From positions 1-64,000 of the forward strand of contig JAZRNY010000003.1 in NCBI GenBank assembly GCA_045648445.1: 64,000 nucleotides of DNA. The letters are read 5' to 3'. This document shows, in pieces, positions 45,569 through 53,156 of the stretch (within the stretch, counting starts at the first letter, position 1; every line of letters starts with the position of its first letter). The stretch is from SIG607 sp045648445. GTDB taxonomy: Bacteria > Bacillota > Clostridia > Oscillospirales > Acutalibacteraceae. The position numbers and the translations under genes were made by a program. The notes below the pieces were generated by a model. It saw nothing but the letters and a program-made list of their open reading frames with translations. It had not been told where the DNA came from and did not search any database.

Positions 45569-46934
45569 AGTAAATGCAAAACTCGACCCCAAATTCCAAC
45601 CGCTTTCTCTTATTTGCCGCGAAATGCGTGAAAAAACCAAAGAAAACGGACAGGATATTGTTATAGCTATTGAAAGAAATAAAGGCTATACAACAACTTA
45701 TAAGACCCGTGTTTTTAAGGATGGCACAGGCCACGACGAAGAAAACTTCCGCTTTATTGAGCGTATTGCAAAATCTCTTTTGTGGGTTGCAGGTGGTTAT
45801 AAAATTATAATTGCCGGCAGCGAGACTATTGGTAATAAAATCAAGGCCGCATATACAGATGGCGGACTTCGTGATTTCGATGTTCACTTTATGGAGCGTG
45901 TTTATGAGCAAAAGTTCCAGGTTGAAATTTGTGCTCTTGAGGATGCACCCAAAGAAAAATCTTCCGCTGCTCCTATCGGCAGACATCTTGATGGTTGCCG
46001 TATTGGTTTCGATGCAGGCGGAAGTGACCGCAAGGTAAGCGCCGTTATCAATGGCGAAAGTGTTTATTCCGAAGAAGTTGTATGGTTCCCCAAAACCAAT
46101 TCAGATCCCGATTATCATTATCAGGGAATACTTGATGCAATGAAAACCGCCGCTTCTCACATGCCACGTGTTGACGCTATCGGCGTATCAAGTGCAGGCG
46201 TGTATATTGATAACCGCATAATGGTTGCATCACTTTTCTTAAAGGTTAATGATGATGACTTTGATAAAAAAGTTAAGAATATGTACATCGATGTTGCTAA
46301 AGAAATCGGAGAGAATATTCCGCTTGAAGTTGCTAACGATGGTGATGTAACTGCCCTTGCCGGTGCTATGGACCTTGAGGATAACTCGGTTCTCGGTATT
46401 GCGATGGGAACAAGTGAAGCAGGCGGATATGTTGACCCTCAGGGCAATATTACAGGTTGGCTTAACGAATTGGCTTTCGTTCCGGTTGATTTCTGCGAAG
46501 AATCAATGGTTGACGAGTGGTCGGGCGACTACGGTTGCGGCGTTAAGTATTTCTCGCAAGACGGCGTTATTAAACTTGCACCCTATGCAGGTATCGAACT
46601 TGACGAAAACCTTTCTCCTGCTGAAAAACTCAAGGTTGTTCAAGGCCTTATGGAAAAAGGTGATGAACGTGCAGCAGCCATTTATGATACCATTGGCGCA
46701 TACTTTGGTTATGCAATAGCATACTATAACGAGTTTTATGATATTAAACACGTTCTTATTATGGGTCGTGTTACCTCGGGAGAAGGCGGAGTTATTTTGC
46801 TTAATCGTGCGCAAGAAGTTTTGGATACCGAGTTCCCCGAACTCGCACAGAAAATTAAGTTACATATTCCAGATGAAAAATCTCGCCGTGTAGGTCAGTC
46901 CGTTGCAGCAGCAAGTTTACCGAAAATCAACTAA
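45558..46934 (+). CDS. ROK-family sugar kinase-like protein with N-terminal extension
   Basis: 458 residues, about 150 more than a usual ROK kinase. Residues 1-145 form an extra domain (VIAIERNKGYTTTYKTRVF, KIIIAGSETIGNK) that I do not recognise. The ROK part starts at about 155 with the phosphate loop GFDAGGSDRKVSAV, followed by GVSSAGVYIDNR, the catalytic ANDGDVTALAG (Asp about 259) and GTSEAGGYV. The usual ROK zinc motif (CxCGxxGCxE) is absent. Probably phosphorylates GlcNAc or a related hexosamine ahead of NagA, with which it overlaps. Could instead be a sugar sensor. Confidence 0.8.
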   Translation: MNLKVNAKLDPKFQPLSLICREMREKTKENGQDIVIAIERNKGYTTTYKTRVFKDGTGHDEENFRFIERIAKSLLWVAGGYKIIIAGSETIGNKIKAAYTDGGLRDFDVHFMERVYEQKFQVEICALEDAPKEKSSAAPIGRHLDGCRIGFDAGGSDRKVSAVINGESVYSEEVVWFPKTNSDPDYHYQGILDAMKTAASHMPRVDAIGVSSAGVYIDNRIMVASLFLKVNDDDFDKKVKNMYIDVAKEIGENIPLEVANDGDVTALAGAMDLEDNSVLGIAMGTSEAGGYVDPQGNITGWLNELAFVPVDFCEESMVDEWSGDYGCGVKYFSQDGVIKLAPYAGIELDENLSPAEKLKVVQGLMEKGDERAAAIYDTIGAYFGYAIAYYNEFYDIKHVLIMGRVTSGEGGVILLNRAQEVLDTEFPELAQKIKLHIPDEKSRRVGQSVAAASLPKIN

Positions 46935-46980
46935 CAAACAAATACTTATATTAGTCACACTTTAAGGCAATAAAAAACCT

Positions 46981-47143
46981 AATTCCGCAAGGAATTGCAT
47001 ATCATCAAAACAAAGTTTTGTATATCATCATTGCGAAAGATTTGTTGATACACACCTAAAGGTGTGATAAGATACAACTCGGATTTGCCGTGTTGATGAT
47101 ATACACGCTAAAGCGTGATGATATGCCATTGATTTCGCAATGG
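46981..47143. repeat. Cluster of short hairpins with ATATCATC spacers
   Basis: Five small stem-loops in 163 bases: AATTCC/GGAATT, CAAAAC/GTTTTG, CACACC/GGTGTG, CACGC/GCGTG and CCATTG/CAATGG. Units of the form GCATATCATC, stem, TATATCATCA occur forward at 46996-47030 and reversed at 47126-47093; a third reversed unit (about 47078-47046) is degenerate. Stems differ while spacers are conserved. No ORF is present. It looks like a REP-type array of unknown role. Confidence 0.6.
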
Positions 47144-47145
47144 AT

Positions 47146-47180
47146 AAAAAAATCCTCGTTCTTCGGAACGAGGATTTTTT
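47146..47180. terminator. Strong terminator, probably of nagA-ROK
   Basis: 15-bp stem AAAAAATCCTCGTTC with a TTCG tetraloop and six Ts. Confidence 0.9.
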
Positions 47181-47223
47181 GGCACCCACAGTAGGAATCG
47201 AACCTGCATCTAAGTCTTAGGAG
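47180..47223 (-). other. 3' fragment of tRNA-Arg(CCU), candidate attachment site
   Basis: 44 bases identical to 50022-50065, which is the 3' part (anticodon loop to CCA) of the intact tRNA-Arg downstream, in the same orientation. Beyond 47223 the sequences diverge and the rest of the tRNA is missing. Elements using tyrosine integrases recombine in tRNA 3' ends and leave such a copy at the far end. No integrase gene lies between the two copies. Confidence 0.75.
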
Positions 47224-47262
47224 ATACCGAGGGAAACGGCTCTCACATCCCTCACAATACCT

Positions 47263-47290
47263 AAAAATCCCCTGCTATCAGGGGATTTTT
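47263..47290. terminator. Hairpin near the tRNA fragment
   Basis: Perfect 12-bp stem AAAAATCCCCTG/CAGGGGATTTTT with loop CTAT; functional as terminator in both directions. It may have ended a gene, such as an integrase, that is now deleted. Confidence 0.7.
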
Positions 47291-47443
47291 AAGGTTAAAG
47301 TGTTATCTTGTGTTACGCCGTTACCGTAAGTTTTACGCTGTTTTACTGTGTTTGATTGGCAAGCAATTAGCAAGGACGATTGAATTATGTTAAAGGTAAT
47401 ATTGCTGCAAAATGCTTCGAAATTACTGCGGTATTTTCTCGTG
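47291..47443. other. Non-coding stretch inside the island
   Basis: No start, long frame or RNA motif was recognised. Lies between the terminator-like hairpin and the DUF5412-like gene. Confidence 0.5.
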
Positions 47444-48148
47444 TTATTTTATTTCATATTCAACGGAGTTAATCACTAAACAATTATCGTCTTTCCAATG
47501 AATTTGCATATTTTCAAATTCACCCCAGTCGCCGAAATATACTCGTTGAGGTGTCTTTTCAATTTTGAAAACAAGTGCATTTATTCCACAATCTTGATAT
47601 ACTTCAACAATAGTATCTCCGCCAAGAGCCCCTTGGTCGCTGTCAATAACTTGAGCGTAGTATTTTCCACTCGGAGATTCAACAGTTTGGACAATCGTAT
47701 TTTGACCGATATTACCAAAAATCAAAAATATAAAACTAATAAAGCCAATAGGTAATACCATTAGGGCAGACAATAATAAAGCAATAATTTTCAGAGCAAA
47801 TGGCTTACCATATTTGATCGTCAAATAAAAACAACATCCCGCAGATATTAAAACACCTGCAATCACCCAGATTTTAGGATTTTCAAAAATATAGAAAACT
47901 GCGTTAATTAGAGAGAAAGGTGTGATGATAGCCAACAAAATACGTAACGCTTTATTTTCAAGCGTATTTTTATGATTGTGGTCGAGGACAACGATACATA
48001 CGGACAATATCGCAAGCACAATAGCGAAAGCAGAAATACTTATTAATTCAAAACCATATCCAAAACAGGCTGTTATCAGAACACCTACAGGATACAGTGT
48101 TGTCAATATAAATAGCAACCACATAAAAAATGATGCAACCATTTTCAT
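47444..48148 (-). CDS. Membrane protein, DUF5412-like
   Basis: 234 residues. About five hydrophobic helices in residues 5-150, then a soluble C-terminal domain with VESPSGKYYAQVIDSDQGALGG, a pattern I associate with DUF5412. Function unknown. It is the last of three genes (sigma factor, anti-sigma, this protein) read in the same direction, ten bases after the anti-sigma gene, so it is probably part of the same envelope-stress unit. It lies in the tRNA-flanked island. Confidence 0.65.
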   Translation of the reverse strand: MKMVASFFMWLLFILTTLYPVGVLITACFGYGFELISISAFAIVLAILSVCIVVLDHNHKNTLENKALRILLAIITPFSLINAVFYIFENPKIWVIAGVLISAGCCFYLTIKYGKPFALKIIALLLSALMVLPIGFISFIFLIFGNIGQNTIVQTVESPSGKYYAQVIDSDQGALGGDTIVEVYQDCGINALVFKIEKTPQRVYFGDWGEFENMQIHWKDDNCLVINSVEYEIK

Positions 48149-48158
48149 CTTATACGCC

Positions 48159-48791
48159 TCACTCTTTTCCTAACATTTTAGCATATTGATTGGAAAGAGT
48201 TTTTGATAGTATGCAAAACACAAACGTTAACACGATACCAAGCCCATTAAGGAACAGCACGCCTTGCATTACATCTAAAGCCTCAACGAAATTACATTCG
48301 GAAAAGATTTCCAACAAATCCTCCATCTCGTAGTGAAAAACTGACCATATATATGCGCACAACGTGATACCGAGAGTAGTTATCAAAGAAAAATAGGAAA
48401 ATCTTTTTCTGTTTTTATAAACTCGCACAAAATACCAGTTTGCCAAAGAAAGCATAAATCCGGTTGCCGGAATAACGAGATTCAATGCCCAAAAACCATT
48501 CATTAAACCGGATCCCGTTTTGGCCTCTAGCGCTACACCGATAGTAATCAAACCAAAAGAAAGGAACAGCAAAACTGACTGTAAAACAGAAGCTTTCCAA
48601 TCATTGAGCTTACTAAATGTTTTTGGTGAATCCGAAACAGTGACAATGTCGGAGGACGATTTCATATCTTCAAGAAGTCTCTTGCAATCGTCGCAATCTC
48701 TAATATGTTCTTCAACAACTTTTTCACTTTCCTCGCTGCAACATCCATCAATGTACAGTGGGATCAAATCTTTAACAATATTACAATTCAT
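48159..48791 (-). CDS. Zinc-finger anti-sigma factor
   Basis: 210 residues. N-terminal zf-HC2 motif: MNCNIVKDLIPLYIDG, then HIRDCDDC (HxxxCxxC, about 29-36), as in RsiW-like anti-sigma factors. Then four hydrophobic helices (about 73-205). It would hold the sigma factor encoded just upstream at the membrane and release it on a signal. Starts four bases after the sigma gene stop. Confidence 0.9.
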   Translation of the reverse strand: MNCNIVKDLIPLYIDGCCSEESEKVVEEHIRDCDDCKRLLEDMKSSSDIVTVSDSPKTFSKLNDWKASVLQSVLLFLSFGLITIGVALEAKTGSGLMNGFWALNLVIPATGFMLSLANWYFVRVYKNRKRFSYFSLITTLGITLCAYIWSVFHYEMEDLLEIFSECNFVEALDVMQGVLFLNGLGIVLTFVFCILSKTLSNQYAKMLGKE

Positions 48792-48795
48792 ATCG

Positions 48796-49272
48796 TCACC
48801 TCATTATTTCTAATAGTTTTTGTTTGGCACGGTAAAATGTAACACGTGCCCAACTTTCACTTTTTCCGAAGATTGAGCTAATGTCTTTTAACGAGAAACC
48901 TCCAAAGACAGAAAGCATAAATACTTCCTTATAAGGTTCTTCTAATTCGTGCAAGCAATTTAGCGCTTTTTTAGAAAGTTCTTTTTGGGCAAAGTCATCT
49001 TCTATACTTATATCGCTGCTTACCGCTTCGAGATTATCAAGAGAATCTTTTTTCTTTTGTTCGTTATACCACGAAAAATATGTATTCTTTGCGATTTGGC
49101 AGAGCCACACGGAAGCTTTTTCCTTGTTTCGCAGAGAAGCATAGTTCATATACGCACGAAAAAAGGTTTCTTGTGTCAACTCTTCGGATAGCGTAATATC
49201 CCGTGTCATTTTCATCAGATATTTTAAAATGAATTCTCGGTTTTCATTGAAAAGCTTTTCAAAATCAGTCAC
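48796..49272 (-). CDS. ECF-type RNA polymerase sigma factor
   Basis: 158 residues. Region 2 (about 10-75: ILKYLMKMTRDITLSEELTQETFFRAYMNY) and region 4 (about 105-155: LHELEEPYKEVFMLSVFGGFSLKDISSIFGKSESWARVTFYRAKQKL) are complete. Starts 28 bases after a GGACGG-type site on the minus strand and is followed by its anti-sigma gene. ECF units like this respond to cell-wall stress or antimicrobial peptides; no target promoter was found. Confidence 0.93.
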   Translation of the reverse strand: MTDFEKLFNENREFILKYLMKMTRDITLSEELTQETFFRAYMNYASLRNKEKASVWLCQIAKNTYFSWYNEQKKKDSLDNLEAVSSDISIEDDFAQKELSKKALNCLHELEEPYKEVFMLSVFGGFSLKDISSIFGKSESWARVTFYRAKQKLLEIMR

Positions 49273-49379
49273 ATTTTCACCGTCCTTTCAACTATTAGAT
49301 TGTGGAACTTGCAAAACGTTACAATAATTATAACATATTTTCTTCAAAAATTCAAAAAGTCTATGGATAGAACAAAAAT

Positions 49380-49410
49380 AAAACCGCTTAGCCAATGTCT
49401 AAGCGGTTTT
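49380..49410 (-). terminator. Intrinsic terminator near the S23 cassette
   Basis: AAAACCGCTTAG/CTAAGCGGTTTT, 12-bp stem with seven-base loop; flanking A and T runs on both sides. Lies directly left of the first 94-bp repeat. Confidence 0.8.
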
Positions 49411-49412
49411 TA

Positions 49413-49506
49413 GATAATAGATAATAACGAATAGATGAAGCGGCGGTGAGCCGCAAATCATCTTTTATCTATTCAATATTATCTATTATCTCTTATCTTA
49501 GGCGAG
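49413..49506. repeat. 94-bp MITE-like palindromic repeat, copy A
   Basis: Direct repeat with copy B (49911-50004), one mismatch in 94 (T/C at the 6th base). Internally a long imperfect palindrome: GATAATAGATAATA and GAATAGAT on the left match ATCTATTC and TATTATCTATTATC on the right, around a GCGGC/GCCGC hairpin. A variable hairpin follows (GGCGAGG...). Confidence 0.85.
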
Positions 49507-49519
49507 GTTCTCCTCACCG

Positions 49520-49876
49520 CTATTTATTCTCTTTTGCTGTATTTAAAGTAGAAATTAAAATCTTTTTGATTTCAAGACAATCATCGATTAGTGATTGTCC
49601 TTCTTTATCGGTTATATATTCAGATAAAACAAGCAATCTAAGCCAATATTCAGTTTCGGCGGTTTCTTTAAGAGATATTTGCAACTTTGCAATAAAATCA
49701 GCTTTACTTATTCCATAAATAGCTTCATTGGCATTTGCACCGATAGACGTTGCACTGCGAATTATCTGCTTTGCTATTACAGTTTCGTGTTTTTCTTTAG
49801 TAAGATATTTATTTAGTTTGATTATTCTAGCGGCAAAAAGTAAAGATTTATCTAACAGAATACTTTTTTGTGCCAT
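49520..49876 (-). CDS. Four-helix-bundle protein (S23/23S rRNA IVS family)
   Basis: 118 residues, all-helical. Family traits: KSLLFAARIIKLNKYL at the start, IAKQIIRSATSIGANANEAIYGISKADFIAKLQISLKETAETEYWL in the middle. These proteins were first found encoded in intervening sequences of 23S rRNA and are related to the accessory protein of diversity-generating retroelements; their job is unknown. No rRNA is near. The gene sits exactly between two copies of a 94-bp palindromic repeat, so it looks like a mobile cassette. ATG follows GAGGAG; the frame continues upstream into repeat copy B and is not coding there. Confidence 0.9.
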   Translation of the reverse strand: MAQKSILLDKSLLFAARIIKLNKYLTKEKHETVIAKQIIRSATSIGANANEAIYGISKADFIAKLQISLKETAETEYWLRLLVLSEYITDKEGQSLIDDCLEIKKILISTLNTAKENK

Positions 49877-49910
49877 ATTATAGACTCCTCTTTTTAGATA
49901 ATAGATAAAA

Positions 49911-50004
49911 GATAACAGATAATAACGAATAGATGAAGCGGCGGTGAGCCGCAAATCATCTTTTATCTATTCAATATTATCTATTATCTCTTATCTTAGG
50001 CGAG
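49911..50004. repeat. 94-bp MITE-like palindromic repeat, copy B
   Basis: Second copy, offset 498 bases from copy A, 93 of 94 bases identical, same orientation. It is followed by a perfect hairpin GGCGAGAG/CTCTCGCC, whereas copy A is followed by a similar-shaped hairpin of different sequence. Ends 17 bases before tRNA-Arg. Confidence 0.85.
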
Positions 50005-50021
50005 AGCACTCTCGCCGCTTC

Positions 50022-50096
50022 TGGCACCCACAGTAGGAATCGAACCTGCATCTAAGTCTTAGGAGGACCTTATTCTATCCGTTGAACTATGTGGGC
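50022..50096 (-). tRNA. tRNA-Arg (CCU)
   Basis: 75 bases including an encoded CCA. The acceptor stem GCCCACA pairs with TGTGGGT (one G-U). The anticodon loop is CTCCTAA (anticodon CCU), closed by AGGTC/GACTT. The T-loop is TTCGATT. One C-A mismatch is visible in the T-stem (GCAGG/CCTAC). Its 3' part is duplicated at 47180-47223. Confidence 0.9.
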
Positions 50097-50134
50097 GTAT
50101 ATTTGCCCACTTCGGTTGAAGTGGGCGGTGATTT

Positions 50135-51148
50135 TTATTTTCTATAACCGTTGGGGTTATTTTTCTGCCAACGCCAAGTATCAATACACATTCTTTCAAT
50201 ATCATATTTTGCTTCCCAACCAAGCATTTCTTTTGCTTTTGAAGCATCAGCGTAAACTTCGTCAGGATCCCCTGGACGACGAGGCGCGATTACAAACGGA
50301 ATTTCCATATCAGCGGCTTTTCCGAAAGCATCTTTAAGTTGAAGTACCGAAACTCCGTTACCTGTACCAAGATTAAATGCTTCGCAAGCTTCATTCTTAA
50401 GAGCCCAGTTTACTGCGGCAACGTGGCCTTTTGCAAGGTCAACAACGTGAATGTAATCACGAACACCGGTACCGTCAACGGTATTATAGTCATTACCGAA
50501 AACGTTGAGTTTTTCAAGTCTGCCAACTGCTACTTGAGATATGTATGGCATAAGATTGTTAGGAATACCCTTAGGATCTTCACCAATTTTACCGCTTTCG
50601 TGAGCGCCGATAGGATTAAAGTAGCGAAGAAGCGCAATACACCAACTGTTATCACTTACGTAAAGATCGCGTAACATTTCTTCAATAAATAATTTTGTTC
50701 TGCCGTAAGGATTAATAGCGCCAAGGGGCATACCCTCTTTTAAAGGCATTTCCTTCGCAACACCGTAAACGGTAGCAGAAGAAGAAAATACGATTTTCTT
50801 AACGTCAAATTCACGCATAACCTCTAAAAGAACCAAAGTGCTTATAAGGTTGTTATCATAATATTCAACAGGCTTTGCAACCGATTCGCCAACTGCTTTA
50901 AGACCGGCGAAGTGAATAACTGCTTCAATCTTATTATCGGTAAAAATCTTTCTGAGGGCGTCTTTATCGCGTACGTCTTCTTTATAGAATTTTACAGCCT
51001 TTCCTGAAATTTCTTTAACGCGGTTTAAGGATTCTTCATTACTGTTGTCAAGGTTATCAACAACAACAACTTCGTACCCTGCTGCCATCATTTCGATACA
51101 GGTATGAGAACCGATATAACCTGCACCGCCTGTTACTAAAATTGCCAT
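50135..51148 (-). CDS. galE: UDP-glucose 4-epimerase
   Basis: 337 residues, typical. Interconverts UDP-glucose and UDP-galactose. NAD loop VTGGAGYIGSH (4-14), DNLDNSN, catalytic Ser in FSSSATVYG (about 122-130) and the Tyr-Lys pair in NPYGRTK (about 146-152); C-terminal ARRPGDPDEVYAD-type motif (PRRPGDPDEVYAD). Just upstream of tRNA-Arg but read independently from its own promoter; divergent from dnaD. Confidence 0.96.
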   Translation of the reverse strand: MAILVTGGAGYIGSHTCIEMMAAGYEVVVVDNLDNSNEESLNRVKEISGKAVKFYKEDVRDKDALRKIFTDNKIEAVIHFAGLKAVGESVAKPVEYYDNNLISTLVLLEVMREFDVKKIVFSSSATVYGVAKEMPLKEGMPLGAINPYGRTKLFIEEMLRDLYVSDNSWCIALLRYFNPIGAHESGKIGEDPKGIPNNLMPYISQVAVGRLEKLNVFGNDYNTVDGTGVRDYIHVVDLAKGHVAAVNWALKNEACEAFNLGTGNGVSVLQLKDAFGKAADMEIPFVIAPRRPGDPDEVYADASKAKEMLGWEAKYDIERMCIDTWRWQKNNPNGYRK

Positions 51149-51172
51149 TTTTAATCATCTCCGAAATAATAA

Positions 51173-51201
51173 TTGTCAAACAACATTTTGTATGTTATAC
51201 T
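51173..51201 (+). promoter_or_regulatory. Promoter of dnaD-dnaC
   Basis: TTGTCA (51173-51178), 17-base spacer, TATACT (51196-51201). It lies back to back with the galE promoter on the other strand. Confidence 0.65.
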
Positions 51202-51207
51202 TAGTAT

Positions 51208-51236
51208 ATTATAATAATTAACCTTAAAAAAAGCAA
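51208..51236 (-). promoter_or_regulatory. Promoter of galE
   Basis: On the minus strand TTGCTT (51236-51231), a 17-base spacer and TATAAT (51213-51208), 59 bases before the galE start. Confidence 0.65.
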
Positions 51237-51254
51237 GAGTTTTTGGAGATATTT

Positions 51255-52175
51255 ATGAATAGTCTTATTAATCCAAGTGTATATTCAGACACGTTTGCCT
51301 TTCCTTCCGGTGCAATTGACAAGCATATAAAAATTGCCACCGCAGTTCAGTTGAAGGTATTGCTGTACATTTTCAGAAATGCCAACGATAATTTAGATGC
51401 AAATTCTTTATCAGAGGCACTCGGACTTAATGTAGAAGAAGTAAAAGATGCTATAGGTTATTGGACGGGCGCCGGTTATTTAAACGGCGAAACCATTGCC
51501 TCAAAAACCAACTACCAAACTACCAAAAAGGCACGTATGAAAAATGAACTTCCAAGCCGTGAGGAAATTGCCAGACTTTCTCAATACGATGAAAATTTAA
51601 AAATTTTATATCGTGAAGCGCAAAGTATATACTGCCGAAATTTAACACCTAACGAATCCTCTTTGTTAGCGTGGCTTTACAATGACGAAGGTATGCCCGT
51701 TTCGGTAATTTTAATGCTTTTAAGCCTTTGCGCTCAGCAAGACAACCTTACAAAATCTTTTATTGAAACTACCGCTATAAAATGGCTTAATGACGGTGTT
51801 ACCACCATTGAAGATGCCGAAGAAAAAACAAGAGAAGCTTTACTGTATAACCAAAGTTTCAAACTAGTATGTTCAGCCTTTGGCATTTCAAAAAGAAAAC
51901 CCGGTAAAAAAGAAAGCGAATACTCATTCAAGTGGGTTAACGAATATAAAATGAGCAAGGATTTATTATCCGCCGCTTACGAAATTTGCGTTGACTCCAC
52001 CGGAAAATACTCTATCGACTATATAAATACAATTATAGAAAAATGGCATAAAAGCGGTGTTAAAACCCTTGAAGATATTGAAAAAGCATCAACTAAAGAA
52101 CCAACCAAAAAGAAAAACGATTTTGATGCATATGACAGAGATATTGTAGAACGTATTTTAAATTTGGAGGACTAA
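51255..52175 (+). CDS. DnaD-domain primosome protein
   Basis: 306 residues. N-terminal winged-helix part (about 30-95: HIKIATAVQLKVLLYIFR, LGLNVEEVKDAIGYW) followed by two DnaB_2/DnaD domains (about 110-200 and 215-285, the second with the YxxxIIxxW signature YINTIIEKWHKSGV). Involved in helicase loading for replication restart in Firmicutes. ATG after TTTTGGAGAT. Followed three bases later by a DnaC/DnaI-type ATPase, its usual partner. Confidence 0.92.
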   Translation: MNSLINPSVYSDTFAFPSGAIDKHIKIATAVQLKVLLYIFRNANDNLDANSLSEALGLNVEEVKDAIGYWTGAGYLNGETIASKTNYQTTKKARMKNELPSREEIARLSQYDENLKILYREAQSIYCRNLTPNESSLLAWLYNDEGMPVSVILMLLSLCAQQDNLTKSFIETTAIKWLNDGVTTIEDAEEKTREALLYNQSFKLVCSAFGISKRKPGKKESEYSFKWVNEYKMSKDLLSAAYEICVDSTGKYSIDYINTIIEKWHKSGVKTLEDIEKASTKEPTKKKNDFDAYDRDIVERILNLED

Positions 52176-52178
52176 CAA

Positions 52179-53123
52179 ATGGCTCTTTCATACGAAACCG
52201 TTCAAAAGGCGTTAAGCCTTAAAGAACAGGCTGTTAAAAAGCAAGAATATATATATGAAAAGGCGTTAGAAAAAGCAAAGGAAGATTATCCCAGAATAAA
52301 CGAAATCGACCGTCTTTTAGCAAATATAGGCACATCCCTTTTAGGTTATGCCATTAGCGGAAACATTGATGCAATTAACAAATGCAGAGAAGAAAGTGAA
52401 GCCCTTTCAAAAGAAAAAGACCAACTTTTAAAGGCTGCAGGTGTTGCAGAAAAAACTGTATTCTGCAAAGTATGCGCTGATACAGGTTACGTTTCGGGAA
52501 AACTTTGCGAATGTGTAAAGGCAGTAGCAAGAGACCTTGCAGTTAAAGAACTTACCGACAGTATGCCCATTGACAACGTAAGTTTCGAAAGTTTTAAACT
52601 TGATTACTACCCGGACGACGTTCGACCTAAAATGGAACGAATTTTGAATTTTTGTAAAGATTATGCAAATAACTTTTCAAAAAACAGTCCAAATCTTTTG
52701 TTTATGGGCAAATGCGGACTGGGTAAAACTCACCTTTCCTTATCCATCATAAAGGAACTTACTAGAAAAGGCATAAACGTAGTTTACGGTCCTGCTCAAA
52801 CACTTTTCTCGGCAGCCGAAAAAGAACACTTTGCCTATTCGGGCGAAACCGAAAAAACCGATCAAATTTTAAACGCTCAATTACTTGTTATTGACGATCT
52901 CGGCACCGAATTTATAACCAACTATGTGCAATCGCTTTTTTATGACATAGTTAATTCGCGTCTGCTTCGCGGACTTCCTACAATTATTAACACAAATTTA
53001 AATTTTGAAGAACTTGAAACCAGATATACTCCACGTATTGCTTCAAGACTTCTCGGCGAGTATCGTGTCAAAAATTTCGCGGGCAATGATATTAGAACAC
53101 TTAAAAAAATCGAAGATAAGTAA
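52179..53123 (+). CDS. DnaC/DnaI-type helicase-loader ATPase
   Basis: 314 residues. Residues 1-85 are a helical N-terminal domain; a Zn-type Cys set CKVCADTGYVSGKLCEC (about 95-111) as in DnaI; then an AAA+ core with Walker A GKCGLGKTH (about 180-188) and Walker B LLVIDDLG (about 235-242). Loads the replicative helicase. Directly after the DnaD gene, as in B. subtilis-type primosomes; ends in a terminator. Confidence 0.93.
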   Translation: MALSYETVQKALSLKEQAVKKQEYIYEKALEKAKEDYPRINEIDRLLANIGTSLLGYAISGNIDAINKCREESEALSKEKDQLLKAAGVAEKTVFCKVCADTGYVSGKLCECVKAVARDLAVKELTDSMPIDNVSFESFKLDYYPDDVRPKMERILNFCKDYANNFSKNSPNLLFMGKCGLGKTHLSLSIIKELTRKGINVVYGPAQTLFSAAEKEHFAYSGETEKTDQILNAQLLVIDDLGTEFITNYVQSLFYDIVNSRLLRGLPTIINTNLNFEELETRYTPRIASRLLGEYRVKNFAGNDIRTLKKIEDK

Positions 53124-53126
53124 CAA

Positions 53127-53155
53127 AAAAGCGTTGGTTTCCCAACGCTTTTAAT
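53127..53155. terminator. Bidirectional terminator
   Basis: AAAAGCGTTGG/CCAACGCTTTT with flanking A/T runs, between convergent dnaC-type and plsY genes. Confidence 0.85.
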
Positions 53156-53156
53156 T

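Noticed and set aside
46981..47143. CRISPR array
   Set aside because: The repeated spacers are only about ten bases, occur in both orientations, and no cas gene is present; the units are hairpins, not repeat-spacer units.
47224..47443. Remnant of an integrase gene
   Set aside because: Expected by position, but no stretch of translated sequence in any frame resembles a tyrosine recombinase; recorded only as a terminator and a non-coding gap.
49520..49876. Intervening sequence of a 23S rRNA gene
   Set aside because: The S23 protein family suggests it, but no rRNA sequence flanks the gene.
49877..49954. Longer S23 protein starting upstream at 49954
   Set aside because: The extra 26 codons come from the 94-bp repeat; the ATG at 49876 has GAGGAG and matches the family length.
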